35,830 nucleotides of DNA, taken from positions 1 to 35,830 of the IMG/VR virus record IMGVR_UViG_3300006921_000058; one strand, 5' to 3'. Positions 18,679-29,740 of the stretch are shown in pieces. The notes beneath the pieces were generated by a model, which worked only from the letters and a program-made list of their open reading frames with translations, did not search any database and was not told the DNA's origin. The DNA is from a virus. Both the position numbers and the translations under genes were made by a program. How positions within the stretch are numbered: position 1 is the stretch's first letter; every line of letters starts with the position of its first letter.

Positions 18679-19362
18679 ATGGGAGTTATGACTGGCTTAG
18701 CTATTGCTGGAACAATAGCAGGAATTACATCAAACGCTATAGCAGCTAAAAAAGCTAAAGATGGAGCTGCTGAGGCAGCAGAAATAAAAAATGCTGAGCA
18801 AGCTGCATTAGACGCTTTAGTAGCAGAAAGACCTGCGTTTAAAAACCCATATGAAAACATGACTAATCAGTTTGCTAATCTAGATAATCCTTATGCTAAT
18901 TTAACTGTAGCTACTGAAGCTTTTAAAATGCAAGCTGAACAAGCTGATCAAGCGTTGGCAAATAGTTTAGATGCCATGATGGAAACAGGTCAAGGAGCTG
19001 GTGGAGCAACAGCATTAGCTCAAGCGGCATTAGAAAGTAAAAGAGGTATTGCTGCTAGTATACAAGCTCAAGAAACACAAAACAAATCTTTAGCAGCTGA
19101 AGGAGAAGCTAACATGCAGAAGTTAAAAGCTGAGGGTGCTCAAAGATTAGATGAAATGAAAGCTAAAGGTAATCAACTTGAACAACAAGATGCTATTAGT
19201 TTTCACGAAGCTAAAATGGACAGAACTGCTAAATTGTTAGACAACGCTGCTCAAAACGAACAAGATCAAATGGCCGCTAGAAGCGCTGCGATCATGGGTA
19301 TAGGTAATGCTGCTGTATCAGGAGCAGGAAGTATAATGAAAGGTATAGAAGCCGACCAATAA
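18679..19362 (+). CDS. Internal virion / DNA-ejection protein candidate (227 aa)
   Basis: The N-terminus (about residues 4-24) is a Gly/Ala/Ile-rich hydrophobic segment of the glycine-zipper kind, followed by long Ala/Glu/Gln/Lys-rich helices with coiled-coil character through about residue 195. A second small glycine-rich hydrophobic stretch lies at the C-terminus near 205-220. Proteins like this, for example the small ejection proteins of P22 and T7, are carried in the head and help form a channel through the host envelope. It heads the three-gene set 18679-29740, which all look like internal virion proteins. The call is inferred from composition and place. Confidence 0.55.
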   Translation: MGVMTGLAIAGTIAGITSNAIAAKKAKDGAAEAAEIKNAEQAALDALVAERPAFKNPYENMTNQFANLDNPYANLTVATEAFKMQAEQADQALANSLDAMMETGQGAGGATALAQAALESKRGIAASIQAQETQNKSLAAEGEANMQKLKAEGAQRLDEMKAKGNQLEQQDAISFHEAKMDRTAKLLDNAAQNEQDQMAARSAAIMGIGNAAVSGAGSIMKGIEADQ

Positions 19363-19371
19363 AATGTAAAT

Positions 19372-21231
19372 ATGAGTTTTAAAAATCCACAAAGAATAAT
19401 AAACAAACAGTTTGACGCTTTTATTGCAGGTGGTAATAACGTTACTAAAAGCATAGCGCCTGATATAGCTACAATGCAGAAGCATATAGCAGAGCAAAAA
19501 AAATATACTAAAGAGCTAGAACAAAGAGACCAACAACAAGGATTTAAATTAAGATCAAGTTTAAATGAACTTACTACTACTGGTAATAGAGTGTTAGATG
19601 AAAACATACAGGTTTTTTGGAATGAACAAGTGGATAACTATTTTCAAATTAAAAATGCTATGCAAGACGGTACTATCACCAAACAAGAAGGTAATAGAGG
19701 TTTAGCTAAGATAATGGCATTAGTACCACAGTTTAAAAGACAAGTGCAAATAATAGGTGCACAAGCAGCAGCATTTAAAGATGACGCTGCTAACGGTAAT
19801 GTATCTTCAGTAGGTTCTATAGAAAATAAAAGTTTTTTAAAGCGCGCTGGAGATGGTGGAAACATAGGCATAGTAGAACGTGGTGGACAGTTGTACTTCT
19901 ATGCGCCAGCAGAAAATGGTGAGCCAGAAGCTATGATAAATGGTAATGAGTTATTAACAATGGAAAACTCAGGTCAAAACATGTACCAAACAAAACCTAA
20001 CTTAAGTGAAACAGGTGATAAGATATTCAACGCAGAAATAGAACCAGATAGTAATACTAGTGATTTTGTTACATATGAAACTTTTAGAAAAGGCGATCCT
20101 AATCCTATAAATGGTAAGCCTATGAATAACTTAGAAGACGGTAAAGTATATACATATAGAACTATAGTACCTGACAAAAGAGATGGAGCTATAGAAAAAC
20201 TTACAAATAGTCCAGCTGTTGCTAATTTAATTAACAACGACAACTTGATGAAAAGAGTTTGGCAAGATGAAATACCTGATGGAGAGTTTAACGAAGAAAC
20301 ACAAGAATGGGAGCCGCCAAATAGTATAGGTGCTATAGCTGCAAGATTGGACTTAGACCCTAACATGTTTAAAGATGGTTGGCATGAGTTTACTGAAGAC
20401 ATGGACGAAGATCAAATAGCAGAATTAAATAAAAACCAAAACGCTATTATGAGTTCTTATCTAGGAACTAAGTTTTATAATGATAACGCTACAATGGATA
20501 ATGTTGTTAAGTTTGTTAAAGAAGAAGTATTAACAGCTAATACTAAAAACGAAAAAACAGGTGAACCATATTATATGGATGTTATAAACGATACTCTGAT
20601 GTTCTTTGAGAATCCAATGGAAAATGAAAAATTGATGTTAAATCATAGTATTAATGTAGGCGGTAAAAATTATAACATAGCTAAAGTAGAAGTTGATGGA
20701 GATAATGTAATATTAAAAGATGAAGACTACAAAATAAAAATAGATGGAGAAGATGGCGAGCAAACTGACCAAGTAGTTTATAAAACTATCGGCACGTTTA
20801 ATATGAGAGATGAAAAGTCTCAACTAGCATTAGCCCAAGCCTTACAAAAAGCTTCAGCTGGCAATAACAAAGAGAACAACCAAGTTGTAGCAATGTTTAG
20901 AAGATTATACCCTGAGGTTTACAACAGAAGGAAAAAACAACAACAAGCTCAAGGTCAAACTTTTAACACAACTAACACAGCTGGTGGTGGTGTTTTTAAG
21001 GATTTGAAAGCATTTGAAGCTTGGAAAAGTAACAATCCTCTAAGTAAAGAATCTAAAGAACAATTTTCTGTACACCCTGATATAATAGCAGCTCATGAAG
21101 CTTTGTCAAGAGCTAAAAGTGATGGTGATAAAGCTTTAGCAACAGAACTAGAACTTGAGTTTAAAGAAATAGAATACAGAGTATATAAAGAGTTGTTAGA
21201 TCAACAAATCATGAATAACTTACAGCAGTAA
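19372..21231 (+). CDS. Internal virion or cargo protein candidate (619 aa)
   Basis: There is no recognised catalytic motif. Residues 1-120 form long charged helices with Lys/Glu/Gln and likely coiled coil. The middle, from about 150 to 350, is mixed and acidic, with several Asp/Glu-Asn-Gly turns. The C-terminal third is helical and charged. The size and position between a small ejection-type protein and the 2835-aa giant suggest one of the ejected internal proteins. The next gene begins one base after this stop codon, so translation is probably coupled. Confidence 0.55.
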   Translation: MSFKNPQRIINKQFDAFIAGGNNVTKSIAPDIATMQKHIAEQKKYTKELEQRDQQQGFKLRSSLNELTTTGNRVLDENIQVFWNEQVDNYFQIKNAMQDGTITKQEGNRGLAKIMALVPQFKRQVQIIGAQAAAFKDDAANGNVSSVGSIENKSFLKRAGDGGNIGIVERGGQLYFYAPAENGEPEAMINGNELLTMENSGQNMYQTKPNLSETGDKIFNAEIEPDSNTSDFVTYETFRKGDPNPINGKPMNNLEDGKVYTYRTIVPDKRDGAIEKLTNSPAVANLINNDNLMKRVWQDEIPDGEFNEETQEWEPPNSIGAIAARLDLDPNMFKDGWHEFTEDMDEDQIAELNKNQNAIMSSYLGTKFYNDNATMDNVVKFVKEEVLTANTKNEKTGEPYYMDVINDTLMFFENPMENEKLMLNHSINVGGKNYNIAKVEVDGDNVILKDEDYKIKIDGEDGEQTDQVVYKTIGTFNMRDEKSQLALAQALQKASAGNNKENNQVVAMFRRLYPEVYNRRKKQQQAQGQTFNTTNTAGGGVFKDLKAFEAWKSNNPLSKESKEQFSVHPDIIAAHEALSRAKSDGDKALATELELEFKEIEYRVYKELLDQQIMNNLQQ

Positions 21232-21232
21232 T

Positions 21233-24200
21233 ATGTACGAAATAGAAGGCGTAAAGATAACTAGAGAACAACTAGAAGCTGAAGCTAAAAGAAGAGGTAT
21301 AACTTTTGAAGCTCTACTAGCTGCTAACAAAGGCAAGATAGTAGAAGTTGACGAGAACGGAGCGCCTATTCTGCAAGCTGAAATTGTTGAAGAGCCAATA
21401 GTTGAGACTCAAGATCCTAGACTTTTATCAATTCAAGAGCAAGATAGATTTGCTGACTCAATAATGAATCCAGCTAAGTATGATCCTGCAAATGTAAAGT
21501 ATGAAAGCCCAAAAGGCCAAATGGTTATGGGGCAGCCTGTACTTTCAGGTGGCTTTGAAGTTGAAAACATTGCAGGTCCTGATTTTACCCCTATAAATAC
21601 AGAAGAACTTGAAGCTTTAAAAGCTGCAGAAGGGTATGACAATAGTATCGCTAGTTATAATAAAAAGATACAAGAGATAATGAACATGCAAGGCGTATCT
21701 CAAGCTGATAAATTAAAACTAGTAAACGAAGAGCCTTTACCTAAGTTTCAAGAGCAACAAACATATCCAGGAGTTTCTGGTTATAAAGAACCTCAAGGAT
21801 TACTTGCTGAAACAATAGAAGAAAAACCAGAACTAGTTGAAAACGAGTACTTGATGACAAATAAAAGAAATCAAGTTAATGAAATTATAGGTCCAGTTGG
21901 TAATGAAGAGATGGTATTTGGCGAAACAGACGCTATACAAACTGACAAAGAGCTAGAAGAAAAAGCTGCTGAATCTTATATTTCTATGAGACAAAATGAT
22001 CCTATAATAAAAGCTAGATTAGAAGAATACAAAAAAATGTATCTTCCTAATGTTGAAGCTTATATGAACGATCTTGTAGATAAAGGTACTTATGACACTA
22101 GTACTCAAGCAGGTGTTAATGCTATGCAACAGGCTGTTAATACTTATTACGCTAATTTAATAGAACAAGCAATGCAGCAAGACAACGCTGTAAATATTCA
22201 AAGTAATAAAATAGCTGAATTAATAGAGCAAGAACTTGGCAACAAACAAGTTGCTATGGGTAGAAATAAAAGTAAATTTTATAGTTTTTTTGATCAAGTA
22301 CAATCTTATATAAAGCCTCTTCCTCTACCTGGAATAACAAAAACTTTTTTAACAGGAAGTGTTGATTTTGCAGAAAGCTTAGCTGTTAACGTTGCAGACT
22401 TCACATTCGATATGGGTAACACTATTGGAGCTCAAGTAGATGGTATGCAGATTAAGGCTAATAAAGAGGCTCTTGCTAAACTTCAAGATCTTAGAGACAA
22501 AGGAGGAAAAGACGATGATGAAGTTACTATAGAAATAACAAATCCACTTGGACCTTCCTATCCCCCTATATCACAAACAGGAACTATATTTGGTCTTGAA
22601 CTAAAAGCTGGATCAAACAAAATGCGAGGTACTGAATCTTTGCTAGAAAACATCGATCAAATTGAAGAGTTTGAAGGTTTTCAAAATTTATCAAAGAAAG
22701 CTAAGTTCACTGACGGTATATCTTTTTCAGATTTAACAATAGCTTTAGGTCAATCTTTACCACAAATGGCAGCTGTTACGCTAGGCACTGGTGCCGCTAT
22801 GATACCAGGAGTCGGTCCAGTTGCAGCTGGTGTAGTAGGAGCTATGGGTCAAGTTGCTGCTACTAGTTATTTCTATGCTGATGAATATATGAATGCTGTA
22901 AAGCAAGGTATACTAGATAATCCAGATGAATATCCAGGTGGTGATACTAAAGAAAATATGCTTAAAGCTATTGAAAGCGGTGAGTTTGACAATGTAGCTC
23001 AAGATATAGCTATGGCAGGTACTATGAGTTTACTAGAAAGAATTGGTGCTAAAGGTCAATTAAAAGCTGCTCAAGCCGTGTTTAAAAAACATGGCATTAA
23101 AAACGGTGTTAACAAAATGTATTACGATGGTGTAAAACATTATTTAGATAAAGTAAAAATAAATGCTGTTAATTTAAATAGATCAGGTAGGAACGAGCTT
23201 ATAACTGAGTTTTTTCAAACTGGACTTTCTCAAGTTAATAAAGGTATTAAAGGTGAAGGTGGTATTAATGATGCTTTAAGATTTGTAGAACCTGAAGAGT
23301 TATTAGAAGCTTCTTTAGCTGGTTATTCTATGGGTGTTGCTTTACCTTTTGCTGGAAGTATTAAATCACAGGTTTCAGATCCTATAAATTTAGCTAAAAA
23401 TTATGTTAAAGAATTTAATTTTAAAAAGCCTGCATCTAATATAACTAGAACAGAAAAGTTTTTTGCTGAATTAAAAGAACAAATAAAAAAGAAATACTCT
23501 GATACTGACGGTAACATAATTAAGAAAAAAGAATATCAAGATGAAATAGCTAGATTATCAGCACTAAGGAATGCTGGTATTAAAATGCCTATAAACTTTA
23601 GTAAAATACAAAGACAAGAAGCTACAGATCTTATATTAGAAAAAGATAATTTACTTAAAGAAAACGAAACTATACTACCAGAATTTCAAAATGATAACAA
23701 AGCTAGAATAAATCAAATAAATAAAAGATTAAATGATTTAGCCGAAGTTGAAATACAAACAAGAGGTGTTGCGGATGTTACTACTCAGTTAGATGACGAC
23801 ATCGTAGATACATTTTTAACTTTTGATACTTCAAAAGAATTACAAGAGTGGTTAGAAAGTAAGAATATTAAAGACGCTGAAAAAAGATCACAACAAAGAG
23901 GATTATCTTTAAACATAGATGGTGTAGAATATTCTATTCAAAATAATGAAAAAAATTCTAAAGATGGTTTCTTTTCAGGGATGCATGAAACATTACATAA
24001 GTTTCTTAAAAACACACTAAAAACTAATCCTGAAGTTGTTTTTCCAATAGCTAAAATATTAAAGAAAAGATTAGTTGAGCTGCAAAAAGATCCTAGAGTT
24101 AGTAAAGAAGCTTTAAAATCACTAGATAATACTTTACAACAATATAAAGACGATGAAAGCGTAACTAGTAGAGAAGAAGCTGAAGAGGTAATTACTTTAT

Positions 24201-27200
24201 TTAGTGAGTTTGCTAACAAAGGTCTTATACCTTTTGAGTCTAAAAGGTTTCAAGGTTTTAGAGACGCTACTAGAAGATTAATGCAAGAATTACCAGGTGC
24301 TAAAAACTTAAAGTTTAAAAATGAATTAGACGTGTTTAATTTTATAAAGGATTATAACAAGTCTATACGTAAAGGAAGGTTTACTAGAGCTCAAGTAAGG
24401 GCCGCTAGAGAAGGCATAGACATAGGAGAAGATATACAACAAGTTGCTGATGCAGAAGAAGCAGCAAGACAACCTAGTGATAGAGATTTAAAGCAAGCAA
24501 AAGATATTGCTATTGATGAGATAATAGAAAATAAAAACACTAACGACGAAGGCGTTCAAACAGAGTTAGCTTATCAATTTTATGACGACGTTCTTAGATA
24601 TATAAAATCTGGAAGATTTAAAATAAACGGTGTACCTGTAATTGAAAATCCTAAAATAGCAGGTGTTATAGATGAAGATGGTTTTAGAACAGAAGGAGCT
24701 GTTACTATAGAAGATTTAGCAATGGATATAATTCTTTCTGATAGAGGAGTAAAAGGTATTGTAGCTGAATACTTTAAAAAGCCTGTTAATGAAAGAGGTA
24801 CTTTAGGACAGTTTGTTGGTGGAGGTAAATTTGATTTATATAGAGCTACTGAAATAGCAGCTAAAACTCTAGGCATGCAGTCTCAGGAGATTCAACAAGA
24901 AACAACTGAGGATTTTAGCAAAGCAGAAAAACCATCGTTAAGAAAAAGTATGCTAGATTTGTCTGAAGAAATAGAGCAGCAAGAAGATGTAGAAGCTTTA
25001 GCTACAGACATGGCAGAAGCAGCTAGTAAAATATTAAAAGGTAAAATAAAAGCACCAACATCAAAAGACTTTATTCAAGACTTACAAAAACAATCTAGTG
25101 ATCTAGCTTTTAAAAGAGTTAAAAAATTAATGGGTACACCAAAGTCAGAGCAGTATACTAAGTTTATAGAAGATTATGCTTTAGCTATATTAAATAAAAC
25201 AGCTCAGACTACATTAAACAAAAGGTTTAACCAGCTTACTGAGCCTGTAATAGATCCAGAAACTGGCAAGCAAGTTAGAACATTGACAGATGAATCAAGA
25301 GCTGAAGGATCAAGAGTTAAAAATCCTTATGCTGGTAATCCTAAAAGACGATTAAAACCTGATCTAGATGTTCAAGACATGTTAGAGTATTTTACACCTG
25401 AAAAAGGAAGAAGAGATGCTAAACAGAATACGCTAGCAGAAGTAGCTGCATTTGAATTTATTGTAGATGCTATGCCTGAAGCTCTTAAAACACAGCTAGA
25501 TGATGGTACTACTATTGCTGAAAGAAGAGCAGAGTTATTTGGACAAGATGTTGTTAATGCAGAAATAGCTTACATAGCTAGAGAACTAGGTAGAGGGGTA
25601 GATTATAAAGCCGCTAAAAATATTGTATTACCTGCTGAACTTGCAGAAGAGTTTGACGCTGTTAAAGATCAAATAGTTCAAGCAGCTCAAGAATATGGTA
25701 TTGGTATTGATGAAGAATACACTGAAGGTTTTTCTCAAGCAATTGAAGGTGTTGATCCTAGAATTACAGAATCAATAGTAGATATAATGTTTACTGAAGA
25801 CCCTGACTTAGCTACAGGTGGTGAGTTTGTAAAAGGATCTATAGAATCTTTAGAAGCAGCAGGTTTTCCAGAAGTTGCAGCTGAAATAAAAAATAGAAAT
25901 CTTATAGCTGTAAGCAATAGAAAAGGAATTAGAGTTATAAATGAAGCACCAGCAAAAAATTTAAATAAACTTGGTCAAACAATTACTAAAAGTTTACTAG
26001 ATAATAGATTAGTAAAATCTTGGAATAAAACTTTAGACTTTTTAGGATATTCTAACAGATTATTGAACGCTGCAAAGGAAACTTTAAACAAAGCTACCGG
26101 TCAAATAGAGCAGGGTCCTTTCTATGTTGACAGATTAAAAGCTCAAGGATCAAGTTACACAAACGAGTCTCAAGTAAAAGATATTGTTATTTCAGATATA
26201 AAACCAATGAATAAGAGTTTTGGTTATATGCAAAAGTTTAGTAAAAAAGTTTTTTCTACTGTTAGCTTAGAATCTAAATTAGCTATGGTTGAAAAAGAAA
26301 GAAATATAATTGAAGCAGCTGGTATTGCTAATAAAAAAGTTTTAAGTAAGTTAGTTTTAGCAATGCAAAAAGATCTAGCATCTGGTAAAAGAATTACTAA
26401 GTCTCAAGTGTATCAGTTTTTTCAACTACAAACAGGTGTAATAAAAGGTTTAAGAGCTTTAACTAGTCTTGATTATCTTTACTTAATAGAAGGTAACCAA
26501 TGGATTGAAGGTAAAGTAAGACCTAAAAAATCTACATTTTTAGAACTTAATGAAGAACAACAAGAAGCTAAACTACAAGAATTTATTAACGAGTTTCCTG
26601 AGTTTAAAGGTAGATATGATATAAGATTACAACAGAAGTTAGATCAAGGATTAGAATTTGTAGAGGCAAGATATGAAGCTGCATTTAATCCTACTCTTTC
26701 TGCTTATAGAGATTTAAAAACGAAAGGAGAGCATTTAGTACCTAATTCAGTTACTATGCTTGAATTATTTGATGGTGTAATTAGAAACAATTTAGATCAA
26801 GCTAAGTTAGATCAAATACTAGCTGGTCATGGTCAGTTCTTTGGGCCTAATTATGTTGCTGATCTTTTAGATAGTAAAGGTATTGAAGGCGGTAAAAAGA
26901 CAGGACTAACTAGTCAAGAAGGTATATTTAGATTAAGTAAGTTTTTAAAAAATAGACCTGACATAAGCAATAACATCTATGCTCCAAACGGAAATAAAGC
27001 TTTTCAAGAAATAGTAAATACAGAAATATTTTTTAAAGCTTCTGAAGATCTTAACAACTCTATAAAAGAAGCTAAAGATATTGATGTTGATATGCTTAAA
27101 GCTTTAGATGTAATACAATTTGACGAAGCGCCAAGCATGAACCAGGTGTTACAAAAAGCTAAGATAATAGATGATGCTTTAAAAATAGCTAGAAATGTAA

Positions 27201-29740
27201 ACGCTCCTATTAAAAAAATTAGAGTATTTGATTTTGATGATACACTTGCTACAAGTAATAACATCGTAATAGCCACTAGTCCTGATGGTACTACAACAGA
27301 GTTAAATGCAGAAGAGTTTGCTGAAAAAGGAGCAGACTTAAAAAATCAAGGTTACACAATGGACTTTAGTGATTTTAATAGAGTAACTGATGGTGGTCGT
27401 GGTCCTTTATTTAAAGTAGCAGAAAAAATTAGAAATGCAAGAGGTAATGAAGATCTTTTTGTATTAACAGCAAGAGCACCTGAATCTCAAGGAGCTATAT
27501 ATGATTTTTTAAAATCACAAGGATTAGAGTTTAAGAAAGAAAACATAGTTGGTTTAGGTAATTCTACTGGTGAGGCTAAAGCAAATTGGATAATTAGTAA
27601 AGCTGCTGAAGGTTATAATGATTTTTATTTTGCAGATGATGCAATACAAAACGTTAATGCAGTAAGAAAAGCACTTGATGTTATTGATGTTAAGTCACAG
27701 GTTCAGCAAGCTAAAATGAAATTTGCTAAAAATATTGATGTTGACTTTAATAAGATAATTGAACAAAAAACAGGTATTGCTGCTGAAAAAGAATTTAGTG
27801 AAGCTAAAGCTCAAGTAAGAGGTGCTAATAAAAATAAATTTCAATTCTTTATACCTTATTCTGCAGAAGATTTTCAAGGTTTAATATATCCTCTACTATC
27901 TAAAGGCACTTTAGGTGACGCTCAAATGGCTTGGTTTAAAACGCATTTATCTGATCCTTATGCTAGAGCAATGGAAAACCTATCGCAAGATAGACTTAAC
28001 CTAATGAATGATTTTAAAACATTAAAGAAAAAGTTAAACGTTCCTAAAGACTTACAAAAAGAAACTGAAAGTGGCTTTTCAAATGAACAAGCAGTTAGAG
28101 TTTATTTATGGAATAAACAAGGTTTAGATATACCTGGTCTTTCAAAAACAGATACAAAAGAATTAGTTAAGCAAGTTGAAACAGATCCTACTTTGCATGA
28201 GTTTGCAGATCAAATTAGTACTATAAATAAAGATCCTTATACTAAGCCCGATAAAAGCTGGTTAGCTGGTAGTATAACTTCTGACTTACTAAGAGGTTTA
28301 AGACAGGTTAAGCGTCCAAAGTACTTAGAAGAGTGGCAGCAAAATGCTGATTTAATATTTAGCGAAAAAAATCTTAACAAGCTTGAAGCTGCTTATGGTC
28401 CTAAGTATAGAGAAGCTATGGAAAACATACTTAAACGTATGAAGTCAGGTAGCAATAGAGTTGGTGAAGCAAGTAGGCTAGGTGGTACAATACTTAACTA
28501 TATAAATGGATCTAACGCTGCTATAATGTTCTTCAATACTAGATCTGCTATACTACAGACAATATCAAGTATAAACTTTTTAAATTGGAACTTTAATAAC
28601 CCATTAAAAGCAGGACAAGCATTTGCTAATCAACCTCAATACTGGAAAGATTTCATGACATTGATGAACTCAGACTTTTTAAGAGATAGACGTAATGGTT
28701 TAAGAATAAATATAACTGAATCTGAAATAGCTGACGCTGCTAAAACATCTAAGAACAAAGCTAAAGCAGCTATGGCATACATATTAGAAAAAGGTTATCT
28801 ACCTACACAGTATGCTGACAGCTTTGCTATTGCAACTGGAGGAGCTACGTTTTACCGTAATAGAATTAAAGATCTAGTTAAAAATCAAAACATGTCTGAA
28901 GCTGATGCTGAGAAACAAGCTATGCGAGAGTTTAGAGAAATATCAGAAGAAAATCAGCAATCAAGTAGACCTGATAAAATATCACAACAACAATCTAGTG
29001 ATGCTGGTCGTTTAATACTTATGTTTGCTAACACACCTATGCAATATGCTCGACTACAAAAAAGAGCTATTCAAGATTTAGCTAATGGAAGAGGTGACTC
29101 AAAAACTAACGTTAGTAAGTTAATTTATTATGGCGTTGTACAGAATATTATATTTAACTCTTTACAACAAGCTATGTTTGCTATAGGATTTGGAGATGAT
29201 GATGAAGAAAAAGACGAGAAAAGAGTTACAAGAACATTAAACGGTATGCTTGATTCTTTATTAAGAGGTTTAGGTATAGCTGGCGCTACCACGTCTATAG
29301 TTAAAAACTTTTTAGCTGACATATACGAAAGATCAGGTAGAAAAAGACCAGAATATGTAGACTCTGTATATGAATTGTTAAGAATATCTCCGCCTATAGG
29401 TAGTAAAATATCTAAAGTAAGACAAGCTGCATTTATGTTTGATAGTAAGAAAAGACGTAAAGAAATAATGGACATGGGCTTTAGTATTAAAAGCCCAGCA
29501 TTTATGGCTTTTGCAAAAGTAGTATCTGCTACAGCTAACATACCTCTTGATAGAGTATTACAAAAGTTTGATAATATAGAAGGTGCTCTAGGTGAAGATG
29601 CTGAGACATGGCAAAGAATAGCAATGCTAGCAGGTTGGCCTAAATGGGATATACAACCTGATGGTAAGAGCGAAGATAAAAAGAAAAATAAAAAGAAAAT
29701 TAATATTAAAAATGTAAAACTTAAAAAAAGAAGCATATGA
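21233..29740 (+). CDS. Giant multidomain internal virion protein with zincin and HAD motifs (2835 aa)
   Basis: At 8.5 kb this is the largest gene here. A hydrophobic Gly/Ala/Val segment lies near residues 503-545, and a second membrane-like stretch near 2628-2651 (LIYYGVVQNIIFNSLQQAMF). A zincin motif HETLH sits at 918-922, with acidic residues Glu981, Glu982, Glu984 and Glu985 downstream as possible third ligands. A complete HAD phosphatase signature spans about 1997-2140: DFDDT at 2000-2004, LTAR at 2078-2081 and ADDAIQN from 2134, with Asp2135-Asp2136. The C-terminal part (FANTPMQYARLQKRA near 2597) resembles giant or polyvalent proteins of marine phages from memory. It is probably ejected with the genome and may act on the envelope and host molecules. 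It lacks a DxDGD polymerase motif, so it is not a virion RNA polymerase by that test. Confidence 0.75.
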   Translation: MYEIEGVKITREQLEAEAKRRGITFEALLAANKGKIVEVDENGAPILQAEIVEEPIVETQDPRLLSIQEQDRFADSIMNPAKYDPANVKYESPKGQMVMGQPVLSGGFEVENIAGPDFTPINTEELEALKAAEGYDNSIASYNKKIQEIMNMQGVSQADKLKLVNEEPLPKFQEQQTYPGVSGYKEPQGLLAETIEEKPELVENEYLMTNKRNQVNEIIGPVGNEEMVFGETDAIQTDKELEEKAAESYISMRQNDPIIKARLEEYKKMYLPNVEAYMNDLVDKGTYDTSTQAGVNAMQQAVNTYYANLIEQAMQQDNAVNIQSNKIAELIEQELGNKQVAMGRNKSKFYSFFDQVQSYIKPLPLPGITKTFLTGSVDFAESLAVNVADFTFDMGNTIGAQVDGMQIKANKEALAKLQDLRDKGGKDDDEVTIEITNPLGPSYPPISQTGTIFGLELKAGSNKMRGTESLLENIDQIEEFEGFQNLSKKAKFTDGISFSDLTIALGQSLPQMAAVTLGTGAAMIPGVGPVAAGVVGAMGQVAATSYFYADEYMNAVKQGILDNPDEYPGGDTKENMLKAIESGEFDNVAQDIAMAGTMSLLERIGAKGQLKAAQAVFKKHGIKNGVNKMYYDGVKHYLDKVKINAVNLNRSGRNELITEFFQTGLSQVNKGIKGEGGINDALRFVEPEELLEASLAGYSMGVALPFAGSIKSQVSDPINLAKNYVKEFNFKKPASNITRTEKFFAELKEQIKKKYSDTDGNIIKKKEYQDEIARLSALRNAGIKMPINFSKIQRQEATDLILEKDNLLKENETILPEFQNDNKARINQINKRLNDLAEVEIQTRGVADVTTQLDDDIVDTFLTFDTSKELQEWLESKNIKDAEKRSQQRGLSLNIDGVEYSIQNNEKNSKDGFFSGMHETLHKFLKNTLKTNPEVVFPIAKILKKRLVELQKDPRVSKEALKSLDNTLQQYKDDESVTSREEAEEVITLFSEFANKGLIPFESKRFQGFRDATRRLMQELPGAKNLKFKNELDVFNFIKDYNKSIRKGRFTRAQVRAAREGIDIGEDIQQVADAEEAARQPSDRDLKQAKDIAIDEIIENKNTNDEGVQTELAYQFYDDVLRYIKSGRFKINGVPVIENPKIAGVIDEDGFRTEGAVTIEDLAMDIILSDRGVKGIVAEYFKKPVNERGTLGQFVGGGKFDLYRATEIAAKTLGMQSQEIQQETTEDFSKAEKPSLRKSMLDLSEEIEQQEDVEALATDMAEAASKILKGKIKAPTSKDFIQDLQKQSSDLAFKRVKKLMGTPKSEQYTKFIEDYALAILNKTAQTTLNKRFNQLTEPVIDPETGKQVRTLTDESRAEGSRVKNPYAGNPKRRLKPDLDVQDMLEYFTPEKGRRDAKQNTLAEVAAFEFIVDAMPEALKTQLDDGTTIAERRAELFGQDVVNAEIAYIARELGRGVDYKAAKNIVLPAELAEEFDAVKDQIVQAAQEYGIGIDEEYTEGFSQAIEGVDPRITESIVDIMFTEDPDLATGGEFVKGSIESLEAAGFPEVAAEIKNRNLIAVSNRKGIRVINEAPAKNLNKLGQTITKSLLDNRLVKSWNKTLDFLGYSNRLLNAAKETLNKATGQIEQGPFYVDRLKAQGSSYTNESQVKDIVISDIKPMNKSFGYMQKFSKKVFSTVSLESKLAMVEKERNIIEAAGIANKKVLSKLVLAMQKDLASGKRITKSQVYQFFQLQTGVIKGLRALTSLDYLYLIEGNQWIEGKVRPKKSTFLELNEEQQEAKLQEFINEFPEFKGRYDIRLQQKLDQGLEFVEARYEAAFNPTLSAYRDLKTKGEHLVPNSVTMLELFDGVIRNNLDQAKLDQILAGHGQFFGPNYVADLLDSKGIEGGKKTGLTSQEGIFRLSKFLKNRPDISNNIYAPNGNKAFQEIVNTEIFFKASEDLNNSIKEAKDIDVDMLKALDVIQFDEAPSMNQVLQKAKIIDDALKIARNVNAPIKKIRVFDFDDTLATSNNIVIATSPDGTTTELNAEEFAEKGADLKNQGYTMDFSDFNRVTDGGRGPLFKVAEKIRNARGNEDLFVLTARAPESQGAIYDFLKSQGLEFKKENIVGLGNSTGEAKANWIISKAAEGYNDFYFADDAIQNVNAVRKALDVIDVKSQVQQAKMKFAKNIDVDFNKIIEQKTGIAAEKEFSEAKAQVRGANKNKFQFFIPYSAEDFQGLIYPLLSKGTLGDAQMAWFKTHLSDPYARAMENLSQDRLNLMNDFKTLKKKLNVPKDLQKETESGFSNEQAVRVYLWNKQGLDIPGLSKTDTKELVKQVETDPTLHEFADQISTINKDPYTKPDKSWLAGSITSDLLRGLRQVKRPKYLEEWQQNADLIFSEKNLNKLEAAYGPKYREAMENILKRMKSGSNRVGEASRLGGTILNYINGSNAAIMFFNTRSAILQTISSINFLNWNFNNPLKAGQAFANQPQYWKDFMTLMNSDFLRDRRNGLRINITESEIADAAKTSKNKAKAAMAYILEKGYLPTQYADSFAIATGGATFYRNRIKDLVKNQNMSEADAEKQAMREFREISEENQQSSRPDKISQQQSSDAGRLILMFANTPMQYARLQKRAIQDLANGRGDSKTNVSKLIYYGVVQNIIFNSLQQAMFAIGFGDDDEEKDEKRVTRTLNGMLDSLLRGLGIAGATTSIVKNFLADIYERSGRKRPEYVDSVYELLRISPPIGSKISKVRQAAFMFDSKKRRKEIMDMGFSIKSPAFMAFAKVVSATANIPLDRVLQKFDNIEGALGEDAETWQRIAMLAGWPKWDIQPDGKSEDKKKNKKKINIKNVKLKKRSI

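Noticed and set aside
19974-20402. 142-residue antisense frame inside the 619-aa gene
   Set aside because: It is a shadow of a real gene, with no motif and a low-complexity Ser/Leu-rich translation.
27227-27250. DFDDT in the giant protein as a virion RNA polymerase metal motif (DxDGD), as in crAss-like giant polymerases
   Set aside because: The motif is followed by LTAR and ADDAIQN at HAD spacing, so it is a HAD phosphatase signature; no DxDGD was found in the giant protein.
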